Notes: generated from the letters alone by a model not told the origin. A stretch of DNA of 11,800 bases from Chitinophagales bacterium (GCA_020631175.1 JAHDHT010000043.1:1-11800); one strand, 5' to 3'; counted from the first letter of the stretch, positions 1-6,630 are shown. Numbers and translations: made by a program.

Positions 1-99
1 TTGAACTTGCTACTTGAACTTGCTACTTGAACTTGCTACTTGAACTTGCTACTTGAACTTGCTACTTGAACTTGCTACTTGTACTTGATACTTGCACTT
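1..99. repeat. 13-bp tandem repeat array, truncated by window edge
   Basis: Six identical head-to-tail copies of TTGAACTTGCTAC fill positions 1-78. A seventh copy (79-91) carries two substitutions, and a partial eighth (from 92) runs into the TAA of the minus-strand porin gene at 99-101. Each unit is itself built from ACTTGA plus ACTTGCT, so there is also a finer 6/7-bp periodicity. The unit is not a multiple of three and contains no dyad, so it neither codes in a stable frame nor looks like a terminator. Copies are perfect at the window edge and decay towards the gene, as in arrays that grow by slippage. The true length is unknown because the array starts outside the window. Confidence 0.95.
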
Positions 100-1304
100 T
101 AAAAATAAGTCGCAACCCCAACTCCGGCATATGAAGTTTTCTTGTAAGGATTACCCAATAAGTCGCTGAACCACTGGTAGTAATAGTTAAGCATCAAATT
201 GGTTTCTTTACGTATACGAAGATTTAAACTCGTACTTAAACGATGATACTCATTAGTAATTTCTTCATCGGTTTTATCGAAATAACCGACATTCATATCG
301 ACATAACCATAACGCCCGCTCAAGTATAATCCCGAGCCGTTTTGCTTATTGAAATTCTCAATTAAGGGATAACTTAAATCAACAAACAAACCTTGTTGCT
401 GATCAGCATATAATTCTTGCATTGAACCCGGAAGCTCTATTAAATTCAAAGCTGCTTCCGCATTTATTTCAAGCTTGCCAATATGTAAACCGGCATCTAC
501 AGCTGTCATATAAATATTCCGAAGCGTATCCGGATTAATCACATCTTCTTCTATCTGATTGTATACGCCTCCCAAAAAACTAATTCCTGTTCTGAAAACC
601 TTTTCTTCCTCTAATGCAATCCGCAAAGAATACATGGGAAGATTGTTATTGTCTCTCAAAAATTCATTTTCCTTCCCTAACTGCATTTCTGTATTCGCAG
701 ACGGTGTGTATAGAATGTTTTCATTTAATCCCATCACTACACCCAATTGATAATTAAATATCAAATCGGTTTTAGTCTTAGCTTTTCCATAAAGAAAAAT
801 GCTCTCATCAGCATAATTTACCGGTAAGACTAAAGTGTTTAGTAATGGTCGGTTTATAAAATGACGGTCTGCCGTTATGTGATACTGATTGTAATGACCA
901 ATCGGAACCGATTGTATTCCAAATCGAAGTCCCATCGATCGATTCAACTTAATATCAGCAAAGAGATTATTAATATTGATCTGATCAAAATTTCCGTCCG
1001 TATTCAAATCAGCGTATATCTTCAATGATTGACTTACGTTTAGCTGCCCTAATAATCCGAAATGGTTAAGATTATAAGCCAGATCTTCAGCCTCACCTTC
1101 AAAGGTTTCGATAAAAGTATGTGCATCAAGGTAAGCTCCTAAGTGAAATCCTTCCGAGTAACCAATCTGATTGAGGTAGCTATTGAAGAAATAGTTATTG
1201 CGATTGTTGTTTTGCTGCGCTTCTGCAGGCACAATGCCGATCATTAAAAATGCAGCGAAAAAGAATAACAGACAAAACTTATGTCCTATATTAATAGATT
1301 GCAT
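99..1304 (-). CDS. Porin-like outer-membrane beta-barrel protein
   Basis: 401 residues. An N-terminal signal peptide (residues 1-29: basic start, hydrophobic core about 10-25, then AEA before QQ) directs export. The mature part has alternating hydrophobic/polar strands rich in Tyr, Asn and Gly and ends in Phe, the usual C-terminal signal for outer-membrane barrel assembly. The segment around residues 125-165 (GIQSVPIGHYNQYH, then FINRPL and LPVNYADES) resembles Bacteroidota phosphate-selective porin O/P-like proteins. That is a family impression by eye; the substrate cannot be inferred. The ATG at 1304 is preferred because it gives an intact signal peptide. It lies 20 bp downstream of the di-haem lipoprotein gene and is probably co-transcribed with it, so the barrel may serve as its outer-membrane partner or as a channel for its substrate. 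Confidence 0.8.
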   Translation of the reverse strand: MQSINIGHKFCLLFFFAAFLMIGIVPAEAQQNNNRNNYFFNSYLNQIGYSEGFHLGAYLDAHTFIETFEGEAEDLAYNLNHFGLLGQLNVSQSLKIYADLNTDGNFDQININNLFADIKLNRSMGLRFGIQSVPIGHYNQYHITADRHFINRPLLNTLVLPVNYADESIFLYGKAKTKTDLIFNYQLGVVMGLNENILYTPSANTEMQLGKENEFLRDNNNLPMYSLRIALEEEKVFRTGISFLGGVYNQIEEDVINPDTLRNIYMTAVDAGLHIGKLEINAEAALNLIELPGSMQELYADQQQGLFVDLSYPLIENFNKQNGSGLYLSGRYGYVDMNVGYFDKTDEEITNEYHRLSTSLNLRIRKETNLMLNYYYQWFSDLLGNPYKKTSYAGVGVATYF

Positions 1305-1324
1305 TGAGTTAGTGCCTGATTTAA

Positions 1325-2572
1325 TTATAATGATCTTAAGAATTCAATCAGATATTGCTGATCTGTCTGTTCTAATGCGTTAAAGTTACCTTTGATTGAA
1401 GCAGCTTCACCACCATGTGCCTGAATGGCATCATATAAAGTAGTTGCTCTTCCATCATGCATATAATAACCGGTTCCACCCTGAGATTCTTCCGCTAAAC
1501 CTAAACCCCATAAGGGAGGCGTTCTCCATTCAAATGTTTGCGCATCACCTTCGGTATAACCGTCATCCAAACCGTCTCCCATATCGTGTAATAGCATATC
1601 TGAATATGGAAATACCAGTTTTTCACTTAAGGCATCAATTCTGCTTTTTGCAGTTGTAAACGATGGTCTGTGACATTTAACACATCCAATTTCTGCAAAA
1701 ATGGCTTCTCCTTCCAAAACAGCAGGACTATTTGCATTTCTTCTCGGAGGAGGAGCGCAGCTTCTTAAAAAGAAGGTTAACTGATCAAGCATTGCATCAC
1801 TGATCTCAGGATTTGGAACACCATCACCTTCTTCAATTTGCTCCGGTGTTGCTTTCCAGTTAAACGGATCATGATTTTCTGCAGAGGTAGTCATTCCTAA
1901 ATCTTCATTCAATGCTCTGGCCGCTTGTTGAAATAAATTCACACTGAACGACTTTTTACCAAATCGACCTAACATAGTTCCGTCAGCATTCACTAATGGT
2001 TCATCCAGAATAAACGTATGATCTAAAGCATAATGTGGAGGATAAACATATGGAGCTCTACCAGAAATGCCGTCTCCATCCGTATCATCTACATCTTCCC
2101 AGCTCAAAATATCTTCTTCACTCAAAGCTTCCAAAAAGCCTAAACCTGCTAAAGCCGGTGGATTAAGGTGAACAACACCATCTGCAGCTTCAGGTACTTC
2201 TTCTGCCGGATAGCCATCAATAGATCTGTATTGTAATTGAGGTCCGCTTTTATCCAGCATTTCATCGAATTTGCCTTCAGTATTCCATTCACCAAAGCGA
2301 ACAATCTCATTAAAAGGATGTCCTTTTCCTCCATTGAAATGACATGAACGACAAGTGGTTGCGATAAAAACAGGTCCCACACCATCTTCTCTTGTAAAGG
2401 ATCGATTGAATACAGCGTCTCCATCCATATGCATTCTCAACTCATCATCACTTAGGCTTTCAATCGGACTGATTAATACCATTTCAGGGTCGGGAGCTGT
2501 GTCCATTACCTTACAAGCATGAAAAGAAAGTATACTAATAAATAATATGCTGCTTAAAATTTGAAGTCTCAT
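1325..2572 (-). CDS. DUF1111-family di-haem oxidoreductase-like lipoprotein
   Basis: 415 residues from the ATG at 2572; a GTG at 2584 would add only four residues ahead of a good leader. Residues 1-19 are a lipoprotein signal ending at Cys20 (SFHAC). Two c-type haem motifs are visible, CRSCH (74-78) and CVKCH (297-301). Other blocks are typical of the family often annotated as thiol oxidoreductase or di-haem oxidoreductase/putative peroxidase (DUF1111, PF06537, COG3488): HFNGGKGHPF after the first haem site, PPALAGLGFLEAL (138-150), an acidic DDTDGDGISGR loop (162-172) that may bind Ca2+, TPPLWGLGL (351-359), and MHDGRATTLYDAIQAHGGEA (371-390). Length is normal for the family. The enzyme would sit in the periplasm or at the envelope surface as a lipidated c-type cytochrome; its electron donor and substrate are not known. 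It is the first gene of a probable two-gene operon with the porin. Confidence 0.9.
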   Translation of the reverse strand: MRLQILSSILFISILSFHACKVMDTAPDPEMVLISPIESLSDDELRMHMDGDAVFNRSFTREDGVGPVFIATTCRSCHFNGGKGHPFNEIVRFGEWNTEGKFDEMLDKSGPQLQYRSIDGYPAEEVPEAADGVVHLNPPALAGLGFLEALSEEDILSWEDVDDTDGDGISGRAPYVYPPHYALDHTFILDEPLVNADGTMLGRFGKKSFSVNLFQQAARALNEDLGMTTSAENHDPFNWKATPEQIEEGDGVPNPEISDAMLDQLTFFLRSCAPPPRRNANSPAVLEGEAIFAEIGCVKCHRPSFTTAKSRIDALSEKLVFPYSDMLLHDMGDGLDDGYTEGDAQTFEWRTPPLWGLGLAEESQGGTGYYMHDGRATTLYDAIQAHGGEAASIKGNFNALEQTDQQYLIEFLRSL

Positions 2573-2642
2573 TGATCTAAACACTTAAACGGGTTCTGTT
2601 ACTTAGAATGAAATTGGATGCATTTAGTTGTCAAGTCGGAGA

Positions 2643-2650
2643 CAAAAGTA
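2643..2650 (-). promoter_or_regulatory. Candidate -7 element for the di-haem/porin operon
   Basis: On the minus strand the sequence reads TACTTTTG, an exact match to the Bacteroidota -7 consensus TAnnTTTG, about 70 bases upstream of the lipoprotein ATG at 2572. No TTG lies at the expected 19-21 bp upstream (the nearest is only 12 bp away), so half of the promoter pattern is missing. Confidence 0.3.
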
Positions 2651-2696
2651 AGAAATCCACCCCAAATATTAGAGATGAAACTTATGCATTCATATG

Positions 2697-2710
2697 GTTT
2701 ATATATAAAC
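2697..2710. repeat. 14-bp perfect AT-rich palindrome in intergenic gap
   Basis: GTTTATATATAAAC is perfectly self-complementary. It lies roughly in the middle of the gap between the DUF4846 gene and the di-haem lipoprotein gene, about 47 bp upstream of the candidate -7 element. It could be an operator or the remains of a terminator. In a region this AT-rich a palindrome of this length may be chance. Confidence 0.3.
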
Positions 2711-2784
2711 GAGGCAAAAATGTTTCACCATTTGCTTTTTCAGGGCATTTTAATTCATCAAAATTCCAAATATGAAATCTGAAA

Positions 2785-3741
2785 CTAAAAACTAAACTGC
2801 CTTAAATCTTCAGAATCGAATGTCCATTCAGGAGTTCGAAGCGACTGCCCTTCTTCAAGCTTATACCAGGGGCTCAGTTGACTATCATTCGGGTTTTTTA
2901 AAATATGCATATCCTGCGCAGGCATATAGCTTTGAGCCAGTAAAAACACTTTTTCGCCTTTTTCATTTTCTGCAACATCCATCACCATCACGGCATGTCC
3001 GGGACTTCCGCCCTGAATAAACACATCACCGGCTTTAATTTGATTTACTTTTTGCTTTTCCAGTTCTTTTTCAAGAGACAAGGTACCTGCATATGTATAG
3101 ACCATTTGCAGATAGTCTTTGAAATTTTTATAAGACGAATCAGGTCTTTTGCGTTGATTCCATACCACTCTGTTACCATGAATTTCCGGTCTCCATCCTT
3201 GTTTCCATTTCGACCATGCGCAGGCATCACCGCTGGTGAAATTGAAGGTGATCGCTTGTTCAAATTGTTGTTCAAATAAGTATTCAGCTCTTAATCGCAT
3301 AACCGCATCGGCGCATTGTTGCAAATCTTTTGTGCCGGTATCGATGTCAACTACAGCAAAATGTGCTTTTTGATAGCCTTTCAATTGCCCATTATGTAAC
3401 CGAACATCTGGTTTACCCTCTTTTAATGGTAAACTTCGAAGCCAGTCATCCATTGCTTCACGGCTTTGAGATCTTTTGAAGCCTTGCGGCGTTGCAATTC
3501 TATTAGCAAGACAATTATCGATTGAATAAGCTTTCAACCAGGGAAATTCCCACTTTTTATCCTTTATAAAGCCTGTATTACTGGCAGAATTGATAGGAGA
3601 TGAGGTTGTTTTCTGTTTTTCTTTGACGGAAGACTTAGTAGTACTGCTAAGCTCCTTAGAATTGGAAGTATCATTAACACAAGCTGTAATGAAAATGAGA
3701 ATAGAAAAAAGAAGAATCTTATTTATTAGTCGTCCCTTCAT
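2785..3741 (-). CDS. DUF4846 domain lipoprotein
   Basis: 318 residues from the ATG at 3741. Residues 1-20 are a lipoprotein signal ending at Cys21 (FITAC), followed by a Ser/Thr/Lys-rich linker to about residue 60. The globular part has features I associate with DUF4846: FPWLKAY (66-72), RLHNGQLKGYQ (114-124), QQCADAVMRLRAEYLF (141-156), DACAWSKW (172-179), GDVFIQGGSPGHAVMVMDVA (238-257) and LLAQSYMPAQDMHILKNP (267-284). The function is unknown to me. The order Cys174, then a GDVFI strand and GHAVMVMD containing His249, resembles the Cys/His layout of NlpC/P60- or CHAP-like papain folds; this is inference only. The frame is open upstream to 3882, but that stretch lies over the VOC gene, has no signal peptide and would bury the lipobox. 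The gene overlaps the VOC gene by 23 bp, suggesting co-transcription and coupled translation. Confidence 0.85.
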   Translation of the reverse strand: MKGRLINKILLFSILIFITACVNDTSNSKELSSTTKSSVKEKQKTTSSPINSASNTGFIKDKKWEFPWLKAYSIDNCLANRIATPQGFKRSQSREAMDDWLRSLPLKEGKPDVRLHNGQLKGYQKAHFAVVDIDTGTKDLQQCADAVMRLRAEYLFEQQFEQAITFNFTSGDACAWSKWKQGWRPEIHGNRVVWNQRKRPDSSYKNFKDYLQMVYTYAGTLSLEKELEKQKVNQIKAGDVFIQGGSPGHAVMVMDVAENEKGEKVFLLAQSYMPAQDMHILKNPNDSQLSPWYKLEEGQSLRTPEWTFDSEDLRQFSF

Positions 3742-4141
3742 ATAATTTTGTAAAAACTTCATCAACCGGTTCCCAAAGTTCAATTTTATTTCCTTCCGGA
3801 TCGAGAATATGAACAAATTTCCCATACTCATAAGTCTCAATATCATCAAGCACTTCAACTCCGGCAGCTTTAAACTCTTCAACTAATCCTTCCAGATCTT
3901 CCACCCGATAGTTAATCATATATCCCTTTTCGGAAGGATGGAAATACTTAGTATCTGAGTTAAACGGACTCCATTGAAGGTATCCCTTTTTTTCTGGTTC
4001 ATTCGACGAACGAAATTCAAATAAAGCACCGTATTCATTCGTTTTCATTCCTAAGTGTTCACTGTACCAATCTTTCATTTTTTGAGGATCATCACATTTA
4101 AAAAATATTCCTCCGATTCCGGTCACTTTTTTGCCCGCCAT
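3719..4141 (-). CDS. VOC family (glyoxalase/dioxygenase fold) protein
   Basis: 140 residues from the ATG at 4141; a longer reading to 4198 would cross the divergent ABC transporter start and adds an unrelated leader. It opens with KKVTGIGGIFFKCDDPQKMKDWYSEHLGM, the usual first beta-alpha unit of vicinal-oxygen-chelate proteins with the W-Y-x-x-x-L-G signature. A second half follows (YMINYRVEDLEGLVEEFKAAGVEV) and the common ending FVHILDPEGNKIELWEP, in which the last Glu is a typical metal ligand. There is no signal peptide, so it is cytoplasmic. Members include lyases, extradiol dioxygenases and resistance proteins, and nothing here fixes the substrate. It heads a two-gene unit with the DUF4846 lipoprotein and is divergent from the ABC operon. 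Confidence 0.88.
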   Translation of the reverse strand: MAGKKVTGIGGIFFKCDDPQKMKDWYSEHLGMKTNEYGALFEFRSSNEPEKKGYLQWSPFNSDTKYFHPSEKGYMINYRVEDLEGLVEEFKAAGVEVLDDIETYEYGKFVHILDPEGNKIELWEPVDEVFTKLYEGTTNK

Positions 4142-4145
4142 AGCT

Positions 4146-4164
4146 TTAATTTGTGGCAAATTAA
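4146..4164. promoter_or_regulatory. Perfect 8-3-8 inverted repeat, candidate operator in divergent gap
   Basis: TTAATTTGTGGCAAATTAA consists of two perfectly complementary 8-bp arms around TGG. It starts 5 bp upstream of the VOC start codon and ends 23 bp before the ABC ATPase ATG, filling much of the 46-bp divergent gap. Each arm read outward is also a near match (7 of 8) to the Bacteroidota -7 element TAnnTTTG, so it may overlap both promoters. A dimeric repressor here could control both directions. The 19-bp size fits Fur/Zur-type boxes, but I know no consensus to confirm that. Confidence 0.5.
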
Positions 4165-4187
4165 GAATTCTAATTATTATTGCGCCT

Positions 4188-4814
4188 ATGTTAAGCACTA
4201 AAGGGCTTGAGTTTTCATATACGAACGGTGACGCTATGGTTTTCCCGGATATTCATCTGGAAAGCAAATCTAATTTATTAGTGCTTGGTCCTTCAGGTTG
4301 TGGCAAAACAACATTGCTACATTTAATATGCGGTTTTTTAAATCCTCAAAAAGGAAGCATCCATATTAATAACGAAAATTTTGGTGCTTTATCCGTTTCA
4401 AAAAAAGATGCTTTTCGTGGGAAGCATATCGGAGTCGTTTTTCAGCAAGCCAAACATTTCAGCGGAATGAACTGTCTCGAACACCTTGAATATGCCTCTT
4501 ATTTTTCCGGAAGGAAGAATAAATCGGATGAAAACAGGCAATTATTAAATCAACTGGGTTTAGAAGCAAGCTTGAAACAACAGGCTTCGAGTTTAAGTCA
4601 GGGACAATTACAACGCTTAAATATTGCCATGGCATTAATTAACAAGCCTTTGCTCATTTTAGCGGATGAACCTACGGCTGCATTGGATGATACTAATTGT
4701 GAAAGGGTGATTGAATTGTTAAAAGAACAAGCGCAGGCGACTGAAGCAGCTTTATTAATCATCACGCACGATCAACGCTTAAAATCTCAATTTCAAAATC
4801 AATTGAGCCTATGA
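4188..4814 (+). CDS. ABC transporter ATP-binding protein (MacB/LolD-type)
   Basis: 208 residues from the ATG at 4188; the frame is open back to 4131, but that part would overlap the divergent VOC gene. Motifs in order: Walker A GPSGCGKTT (34-42), Q-loop VVFQQ (83-87), signature LSQGQLQR (136-143), Walker B LLILADEPTAALD (155-167) and H-loop THD (193-195). All key ATPase residues are present, and the length fits the compact LolD/FtsE/MacB ATPase class. It would work as a cytoplasmic dimer with the permease encoded next. The stop codon overlaps the permease start (ATGA), implying translational coupling. With the permease and the DUF3299-like gene it forms a set resembling the Vibrio Zrg zinc-uptake locus, so metal transport is one possible role; export or mechanotransmission, as in other MacB-type systems, is equally compatible with the ATPase alone. 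Confidence 0.93.
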   Translation: MLSTKGLEFSYTNGDAMVFPDIHLESKSNLLVLGPSGCGKTTLLHLICGFLNPQKGSIHINNENFGALSVSKKDAFRGKHIGVVFQQAKHFSGMNCLEHLEYASYFSGRKNKSDENRQLLNQLGLEASLKQQASSLSQGQLQRLNIAMALINKPLLILADEPTAALDDTNCERVIELLKEQAQATEAALLIITHDQRLKSQFQNQLSL

Positions 4815-5986
4815 AGTTGATTCGCTTAGCCATAAAACAATTAAGGTCGAGATGGTTGAATTCCTTCCTGTCGATCATTTTACTCGCCTTTGGTGTAGGA
4901 ATCATATTATTAATGACCCGCTTCAATGAGCAGTATAAAGCACAGATGACCAACAATCTGAATGGAGTGGATATGGTAGCGGGTGCAAAAGGAAGTCCTC
5001 TGCAATTAATATTATCCGCATTATTTCATGCCGATTTACCGACCGGAAACGTCAGTCTCGAAGATGCCCGCAAACTGATCAAGCATCCCTTTGTTAAGGA
5101 AGGATTGACATTATCGTATGGTGATAACTATGAAGGCTTTAGAATTGTAGGGACCGAACATGCTTATATCGAATGGTTGAAGGGAAATTTGAAGGAAGGA
5201 CAATTGTGGAATGGAAAAATGGAAGCCGTGGTTGGAGCTGAGCTTGCTTCGATTAAAAATTTGAATGTTGGTGATGAAATTGTAAGTGCGCACGGTCTTG
5301 TTGCAGGAGGTGATGTGCATAATGAAAATCCTTACCGCATTACAGGCATCCTCGAAGCAAACGGATCGGTATTAGATCGATTGATTTTAACAGCAACAGA
5401 AAGTATATGGGCGGCACATGAAGGCCATGATCATGCGGTTGAAGAAGAAGTTACAGCCGTATTAGTACGTTTTCGTTCTCCGGTTGGATTTATTCAATTG
5501 CCTCAGTTTGTAAGTAAACAAACCAATATGCAGGCAGCGCTTCCGAAGATTGAATTAGCTCAACTATATGAAAGCCTTGGTGTCGGAATTCAGACGATAA
5601 ATGGTATCGCCTGGTTAATAATGTTGGTATCCGGATTAAGCGTTTTCGTTTCTTTGTATCTAAGTTTTAAAGAACGGAAGAAAGAACTGGCATTTATGCG
5701 GGTTTTTGGGGCTTCCAGAACACAAATGACGGTTTTGGTTTTGCTGCAATCTGTTTTTATTGCGATCATCGGATTCCTTTTAGGGATGATTTTCGCAGTT
5801 ATTGGTAGTAATATCTTAACAAAACTTATTTCTGAGCGATTTCCGGTTCATTTGAATTGGTTTTCTTTTGGAAGGATGGAGTTAGGTATCTTTTTTGCCG
5901 TTCTGTTAATAGCCTTATTTGCAGCCATTTTACCTGCAATTCAGGCATTTAGAGTAAATATTTCGAATACGTTAAGAAATGCATAG
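4811..5986 (+). CDS. MacB/FtsX-type ABC transporter permease
   Basis: 391 residues with the four-helix MacB topology: TM1 at about 17-36, a large extracytoplasmic domain (37-260), then TM2 (264-286), TM3 (305-335) and TM4 (356-378). The cytoplasmic loop KERKKELAFMRVFGASRTQM (287-306) is the classic FtsX-family motif contacting the ATPase. The periplasmic part begins VDMVAGAKGSPLQLILSALFHADLPTGNVS (53-82), which I associate with the permease subfamily near DUF2796/DUF3299 genes in gammaproteobacteria (Zrg-like). A His/acidic cluster, HEGHDHAVEEE (203-213), lies in the periplasmic domain and could bind zinc or another divalent metal; that role is inferred. The gene starts inside the ATPase stop codon and its end overlaps the next gene by 8 bp, so the three genes are tightly coupled. 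Confidence 0.92.
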   Translation: MKLIRLAIKQLRSRWLNSFLSIILLAFGVGIILLMTRFNEQYKAQMTNNLNGVDMVAGAKGSPLQLILSALFHADLPTGNVSLEDARKLIKHPFVKEGLTLSYGDNYEGFRIVGTEHAYIEWLKGNLKEGQLWNGKMEAVVGAELASIKNLNVGDEIVSAHGLVAGGDVHNENPYRITGILEANGSVLDRLILTATESIWAAHEGHDHAVEEEVTAVLVRFRSPVGFIQLPQFVSKQTNMQAALPKIELAQLYESLGVGIQTINGIAWLIMLVSGLSVFVSLYLSFKERKKELAFMRVFGASRTQMTVLVLLQSVFIAIIGFLLGMIFAVIGSNILTKLISERFPVHLNWFSFGRMELGIFFAVLLIALFAAILPAIQAFRVNISNTLRNA

Positions 5987-6416
5987 ATATCTATTTTTAA
6001 TAGCTGCCCTGCTTTTACAGTTGAATAGCCTTTTCGCACAGGAAAAGGTGAATTGGAAAATGCTCGCAAATGTTGAGCATGAAGTGAAATATCATGAAGA
6101 AGAGGAAGTTGACTATTTACATCCTACTTTTAGTAAATCGGTTCAGGCTCTTGAAGGAAAACAAATTGAAATTACCGGTTTCACCCTTGTTTTAGATGAA
6201 GAAGCAGGCTATTTTATACTATCTCAATATCCATTTGCCAGCTGTTTTTTTTGTGGAGGAGCCGGTCCCGAAACGATCATTGAACTGAAATTGAAAAAGC
6301 CGTATCCCAGAGTTAAAATGGATGAAGTTCGAACACTTCGCGGGCGACTTGTTCTTAATTACGATGATATTTATCAGTGTATTTATATTCTGCAGGATAT
6401 CGAATTTGTTGATTAA
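5979..6416 (+). CDS. Small exported DUF3299-like protein with CxxC motif
   Basis: 145 residues. A signal peptide (1-20, ending LFA before QE) has no lipobox, so the product should be soluble in the periplasm. The mature protein has W26, an acidic/His stretch (EHEVKYHEEEEVDYLHP, 33-49), then LEGKQIEITGFTLVLDEEAGYFIL (58-81). That segment matches the DUF3299 pattern in which the protein 'raises' a GF strand after L-x-G-K. Next is ASCFFCGGAGPETIIEL (87-103), with Cys89 and Cys92 as a possible metal or redox pair, and a final strand region LRGRLVLN...IYILQDIEFVD. The fold may be OB-like, by inference. The 8-bp overlap with the permease gene ties it to the transporter, probably as an accessory or metal-handling subunit. 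DUF3299 membership is a judgement from motifs, not a search. Confidence 0.75.
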   Translation: MHRYLFLIAALLLQLNSLFAQEKVNWKMLANVEHEVKYHEEEEVDYLHPTFSKSVQALEGKQIEITGFTLVLDEEAGYFILSQYPFASCFFCGGAGPETIIELKLKKPYPRVKMDEVRTLRGRLVLNYDDIYQCIYILQDIEFVD

Positions 6417-6515
6417 TGTTTCTAATATAGAATTAAACATCAAATCCATTACAAATTATATGTTAAAGATTTTCTTCATGTTTTCTACTTATTAACAGAA
6501 AATTTTCTATTTTGC

Positions 6516-6545
6516 TTGTCGATGATTGGCTATGATATACTTTTC
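6516..6545 (+). promoter_or_regulatory. Candidate Bacteroidota-type promoter for first histidine kinase
   Basis: TTG at 6516-6518, a 19-bp spacer, then TACTTTTC at 6538-6545. This matches the Bacteroidota pattern TTG-N19-TAnnTTTG at all fixed positions but the last. Transcription would start near 6552, leaving a leader of about 115 bases before the kinase start. Confidence 0.4.
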
Positions 6546-6548
6546 TGT

Positions 6549-6626
6549 ACTGTTAAATGCAACAGTTTTGTAAACTAGTTACTCTTGTTTACAGATATCT
6601 GATTACTTAAAAGGGTCCCTTTAAGT
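6549..6626 (+). promoter_or_regulatory. Leader with three successive dyads upstream of kinase
   Basis: Three inverted repeats follow one another. ACTGTT/AACAGT (6549-6554 and 6561-6566) has a 6-bp loop. TGTAAAC/GTTTACA (6569-6575 and 6587-6593) has an 11-bp loop. The third (6605-6626) is a near-palindrome with a perfect 13-bp core, AAAGGGTCCCTTT (6610-6622), flanked by ACTT and AAGT with a one-base offset. They sit between the candidate promoter and the first possible start codons, so they could form RNA structure affecting initiation or bind a regulator. The first dyad is followed by TTTTG and might instead be a weak terminator of the ABC operon. Confidence 0.4.
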
Positions 6627-6630
6627 TATT

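Noticed and set aside
1..99. CRISPR array
   Set aside because: Copies are contiguous 13-mers with no spacers between them; this is a plain tandem repeat.
2149..2424. Open frame on the minus strand inside the di-haem lipoprotein gene
   Set aside because: It is a frame shadow of a gene with two intact haem motifs; its translation has no recognisable features.
2995..3279. Plus-strand open frame opposite the DUF4846 gene
   Set aside because: It lies fully antisense to a well-supported coding region and its translation resembles no family.
3742..3882. Longer N-terminus for the DUF4846 protein
   Set aside because: The extra 47 codons lie antisense-free but out of frame within the VOC gene, lack a signal peptide, and would place the clear lipobox far inside the protein.
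4131..4187. Extended start for the ABC ATPase
   Set aside because: It would overlap the divergent VOC start and the intergenic palindrome; the ATG at 4188 gives a normal ATPase N-terminus.
6416..6440. ATGTTT/AAACAT hairpin right after the DUF3299-like gene as terminator
   Set aside because: The stem is only 6 bp with a 13-base loop and no T-run follows; too weak to call.
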